A stretch of 64,000 nt of DNA, taken from positions 1,054,001-1,118,000 of the forward strand of contig JALECJ010000007.1 of NCBI GenBank assembly GCA_023515745.1, in the 5' to 3' direction. Within the stretch, counting starts at the first letter, position 1. Every line of letters begins with the position of its first letter. Below the pieces are notes generated by a model that did not search any database, had not been told where the DNA came from, and was given only the letters and a program-made list of their open reading frames with translations. The position numbers and the translations under genes are program-made. Shown here piece by piece: positions 59,116 to 64,000 of this stretch. This DNA is from Amoeboaphelidium protococcarum (taxonomy: Eukaryota; Aphelidiomycota; Aphelidea).

Positions 59116-59513
59116 TGCAAAATGTCTTACTTTGATCGTTTTTCACAGGATTCAAACTGGAATCATTGATCCCAAACTGAGTCTTTATGGGAACATTCTT
59201 CACTGAAGGCGCTTTTCCTAACAAAGTATTATCTGGCATCTTGCACAAAGTATTTAATGAAAGTAATTGTTGTGTAGAAGAAAGAAGAGTTATGACGTTA
59301 TGTCTGACCATAAAGAGTGACAACGTTGTTTCGAGTCGAGTCATCCTATGACTGAATCAGACCAGCTCGATGTCTTTTGATTTCGCAGACTTAAGAAAAT
59401 TCACGCGTCCCTCTATGAGAAAGCCAAGTGTAAGTAAAGAAGATGTATTTTACATGCTGCTTTTATTATACAAACCAGTGTAGTCTAGATGGATCATAAG
59501 AACAAAGTCCTAA
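59116..59513. other. Intergenic region between caleosin and bHLH genes
   Basis: 398 bp, mixed composition. The caleosin frame stays open leftward for a short distance before a TGA, so a 5' exon could lie here. Nothing else is supported. Confidence 0.45.
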
Positions 59514-60155
59514 TCAACTGGAATCTTTATTACAAGCTTTGAGCTTTTCCAATTCAGTTTCCAACCTACTTATGCGCTCCTTCTGGTCTTTGTCCTATTT
59601 CAGCATCTTTTCAATGAAAATGACTGCTCCATCCAGCACTTCACCTTTGTTTTTAGTTTCACCATCATCTGTGAGCTTGATCAGAGCACATATCTTCGAG
59701 ATGGCTTCATTAATGTGTTCACGGCGTCTCTTTTCGACTTCACGGTGAGAGAGGCGCCTCTTTCGCAGTTGAGCATCTTCACTACGCGTCACAGAATTGC
59801 GTTTAGATTTTTGCATGTGTGACAACAGTAGAGGAGGCTAAGAGTTTGAAACACCGGTTATAGGCAACTGGGAATTGAATCCGTTCAGCAAATTGTGACC
59901 TTGTCCAAAGTCTGGTAGAATTGATGAGTTTACATTGTTCGATTATTGCTATGACCCAATGTTATTACCCAGCATCAGAGGAGATTAGATCATCGACTAG
60001 AGTTAGAGCTGAGGCATTATATTTTACTATCCCATTGTGAGCAGACTGTTGTCTTTCTCTTCCATTGTCTTTGGCAATATACTCATCTGGCGCGCCTCTT
60101 GCAGACCGGTACCATTGTTACTGTTATTCTTAGGATCAGATTGAGAGAATGCCAT
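59514..60155 (-). CDS. bHLH transcription factor
   Basis: 213 residues. An Asn/Gln/Ser-rich N-terminal half precedes the bHLH: RKRRLSHREVEKRRREHIN contains the His-Glu-Arg residues that contact an E-box (CANNTG). The loop LIKLTDDGETKNKGEVLDGAV leads into helix 2, and a short leucine-zipper-like extension (KERISRLETELEKLKA) ends at TGA. The helix sequence resembles Cbf1/USF-type factors. Such proteins regulate sulphur amino-acid or lipid genes in fungi, but the target here is unknown. Confidence 0.88.
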
Positions 60156-61293
<1,138 letters not shown>

Positions 61294-61865
61294 TCCAATA
61301 GAATTGAAACTAGACTTTTACTTTTCTTCACATTTAATCTCAATTCGAACTTTTTGGTCTAAAGCATATGAGTAACTGGCATCTTAGTTGAGTAATCGAA
61401 GTGAGATCATTCAATTAAGATGTGATGGCTGTCGCAATTATGCAGTCGCTTTTTAAAAGCTAATAATTCGGCATTATCAATTCGTATAATTGCAGACAGT
61501 TATTCAGTATTATATTTGTATGATTCAAATAGCGAGGTGAATCGCCGGATTCCAATAAGATGTCTTTACCCGATATTTTACGGTTCGTGGCTCTAGGAGA
61601 CTCTTCATCCAACTGAGTATACGCGAATTGGTAGTTACAGAAAAACTGCTATGTTAAAATCCACAGCATTTAATGCAATAATAAAATGGTAATGACCTGA
61701 ATAATAAATATTAGTGCATTGAAACCTCAAATTTATGAAACGAACAATTGAAGATTAGAACGATCAAAGTGAAACGCGTTTCAGTCCCTCAGTCCCTCTT
61801 GATCCTTTTCACAATTCCTCCGTCTCATTGTTATTTTTCGATTTAGTAATACAATAGTTATAAGT
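61294..61865. other. Intergenic region, no gene seen
   Basis: 572 bp, AT-rich, with no ORF, tRNA-like fold or repeat that I can support. Contains the carboxypeptidase promoter. Confidence 0.5.
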
Positions 61866-63179
61866 ATGGTTATCGCTAACCATTTATTATTGGTAGCTTT
61901 TACAGCTATCGCTGCTGGTGCTAGTTTAATTTAGCATCCACTTATGCAAAGCGATAATGTACAGCCGCTTAAAGTGTATCGTTGTCCATTAAGTGATGAG
62001 AAGGCTGCGCATGCGTTGAAGACATGGGTGGAGGATCAAGAAGCCATCAACCAGCTAGATCACTCGGCTGTTGATATATGGTCAAATGAGCAATATCAAG
62101 TAGGTAGGGATTTGGATTTTGCCACATCTGCAGATGGTGAAGTTTAGCCGCCTTCAGAATGTCGAATCCTTATTGACTCTGCTGTTTTGTCTGATCTGAT
62201 ATCAATGGAAAAGCTGGCTTTTCGAGAGATGTTCGCTCCTGATGATGCTGATTGGTTCAAGAATTATCACTCTTTCGATGATATGACTGCTTCCATAAAG
62301 TCTTGGATTAGCGGATGTCCTTCAGCTTCAATTTCCTCAATTGGATAGTCCCATGAAGGCCGTGATATAAATGTGGTTCGTTTTAGCAGCGAGACTGGTT
62401 CTGCAGCGAAAACCGTGATCTGGATATCTGGCGGTATCCATGCCAGAGAATTTATAAGCTCTCATGTGGCGTCTTACATCATTAGAAGCATTGCTGATAT
62501 GTACAACTCTGGTGATGAGCTGGTGACAGAATTTTTGCAGCATTATGAATTTGCCATTGCATTCCACATCAATCCGGATGGATATGAATTTGCTCGTACT
62601 CAGCGTCGAATGTGGAGAAAGAATCGTCGCGCCAACCGTGACAGATCGTTTGGAGTTGATCTCAATCGTAATTTTGATGTGTTTTGGGGCAATGGTGGCT
62701 CATCTAGATCCCCATGGTCTGATACGTATATGGGTCCATCTGCTGGATCTGAGCCGGAAGTGGCTGCGATTTAAAAGTTTTTGACTGGTCTAATTCAGGA
62801 GGGAAGAAATGTGACTGTGGGTGTAGATTTGCATTCTTATGGACAGTTGATTATGCGTCCATATGGATACACTATGGATGATCACCCTGATGAAAAGTAC
62901 AACAAATAGTTGGGAGATAGTATCAGAGATGCTATTGCCTCACACTAGGACGGTTCCAGGTACAAGTCTTAGAAATCCGCTGGACTCTACCCTGTTACCG
63001 GTGGCTTTGATGACTACATGACGGAGAAGATTGGTGCCATTGGTTTCACGTGGGAGTTGCGTGATACTGGGCGTTATGGTTTCATTCTACCCGCGAAGTA
63101 TATCGAGCCAACATGTGAAGAAGTGTGGCTGGGTGTGAAGGCGATGATGAGATTCCTGCTTGATAATCCCAAGAATTGA
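61866..63179 (+). CDS. Secreted M14A zinc carboxypeptidase
   Basis: 437 residues. Signal peptide MVIANHLLLVAFTAIAAGAS, an activation (propeptide) domain of about 100 residues, then the catalytic domain. Zinc ligands: His and Glu in GGIHAREFISS and the distal His in VDLHSYGQ. Other M14A marks are NPDGYEFARTQRRMWRKNR, GVDLNRNFDVFWG, YMGPSAGSEPE and the general base Glu in GFTWELRDTGRYGFILP. The layout is that of pancreatic-type procarboxypeptidases, also found in fungi. Likely an extracellular or vacuolar digestive enzyme. Confidence 0.93.
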
Positions 63180-63452
63180 ATTGCTGCTTTTTGCCAGTAG
63201 TTTCTGATGAATGAATCTATGATGACTTTGATAAAAATCTTTTTATCGACTCGATAGTTTAATTATTTCCTTCATATCGAAGGTCGTTGCTGTATGAAAA
63301 CTACGATTTACACCAGTTAGAGACATGTGTTTCTTGCACAGAATTTCCTCAGCAATCCACGTTACGTCTCATCTTTCTTTTTCCCTTGTCACTTTAAACG
63401 TTAGAAAACTGTTAATTAAAAACTAATCAAATTTCGAAGTATAGGACTAATA

Positions 63453-64000
63453 ATGAATGTCGATCTACTTTTAGACAATCTCAAGAACAAGTAAAAGTTG
63501 CCCACTGAGAATATGGTGCGCAAGATTTGTGAGCGAATGAAGGAGATCTTGATAGATGAACCGAATGTGATGCATATAAGTACCCCAGTATCCGTAGTTG
63601 GAGATGTACATGGATAGTTTCATGATGTTCTGGAGATATTTAGGATAGGCGGAGAGTGTCCGGATACTAATTATTTGTTTCTTGGAGATTACGTGGACAG
63701 AGGGTATTATAGCGTGGAGACAATGCTGCTCCTGTGTCTTCTAAAGATCAAGTATCCGCAGCGAATTAATCTACTCCGCGGAAATCATGAGTCCAGAGCT
63801 GTGACTTAAGTTTATGGATTCTATCTGGAGTGTCAGCGAAAGTATGGATCATCCAATGTATGGAACTACTTTACTGATATGTTTGACTATCTCACACTCT
63901 CAGTCATGATTGACAACTCTATATTCTGTCTGCATGGTGGCTTGTCGCCTTGTATTCATTCAATAGATTAGATCAGAGTACTGGATAGATTTAAAGAGAT
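63453..64000 (+). CDS. PPG1: PPP-family phosphatase, Ppg1-like (truncated by window end)
   Basis: First 182 residues of a PP2A-like Ser/Thr phosphatase. Metal-binding motifs GDVHGQFHD, GDYVDRG and LRGNHESR are all present. The wording [48 protein letters not shown] and [14 protein letters not shown] follows yeast Ppg1 more closely than PP2A, PP4 or PP6. Ppg1 is the fungal phosphatase of the FAR/STRIPAK-like complex and dephosphorylates Atg32 in yeast. The C-terminal half is outside the window. Confidence 0.85.

Overview
This is a 64 kb piece of a compact eukaryotic nuclear genome that uses a non-standard genetic code. In every recognisable gene TAA and TAG are read as glutamine and TGA is the only stop. 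Under the standard code each gene breaks into short pieces; with TAA/TAG = Gln and TGA = stop, about 40 long genes appear, most of them without introns. GC content is moderate. The introns I could place are 50-76 nt in most genes (89 nt and a tentative 188 nt are the exceptions), follow GT-AG, and cluster just after the start codon.

The gene content points to the fungal side of the opisthokonts. Fungal-type genes are a mitochondrial ketol-acid reductoisomerase, an Atg15 autophagic lipase, a Kre9/Knh1-like wall protein, a Tgl3/4/5-type lipase, a Ppg1 phosphatase, a Ugo1-like carrier, Cbp3 and GID4. Beside them are genes usually lost in yeasts: exportin-6, condensin II subunit NCAPG2, sulfite oxidase with a cytochrome b5 domain, GTP-type PEPCK and B-box zinc fingers. 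An early-branching relative of Fungi, such as an aphelid (I recall UAR = Gln being reported for Amoeboaphelidium), would fit both the code and the genes. That placement is inference; no rRNA or other marker is present.

Layout. 0-5 kb: partial XPO6, an unrecognised long ORF, a tandem MITE-like repeat and a glutaredoxin-like gene. 5-16 kb, all minus strand: a PARP-like/B-box protein, proteasome alpha5, KARI, Atg15, a Cys-rich membrane protein and a PP2C. 16-24 kb: a coiled-coil protein, GID4 and a LisH-CTLH-CRA protein side by side, a Kre9-like protein, a Ugo1-like carrier and CCT1. 24-34 kb, minus strand: two tandem kexin-like proteases, NCAPG2 and DBR1. 34-45 kb: membrane and lipid proteins, sulfite oxidase, eIF3h, TRM112, a SIKE-family protein and V-ATPase subunit d. 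45.3-47.6 kb: a frame-broken coding remnant with a CCHC zinc knuckle. 47.6-53 kb: PEPCK, Cbp3 and a CaMKK-like kinase. 54-55.4 kb: a degenerate duplicated gene. 56-64 kb: an LEA2-like protein, bZIP and bHLH factors, caleosin, enolase-phosphatase, an M14 carboxypeptidase and a truncated Ppg1.

Shared themes. GID4 and a CTLH subunit belong to the GID/CTLH ubiquitin ligase, which in yeast removes gluconeogenic enzymes; a PEPCK gene lies 28 kb away. Patatin lipase, Atg15 and caleosin act on lipid stores. Ppg1 and the SIKE-family protein both relate to STRIPAK-type phosphatase complexes. Because TGA is the only stop, long antisense ORFs are common and were discounted.
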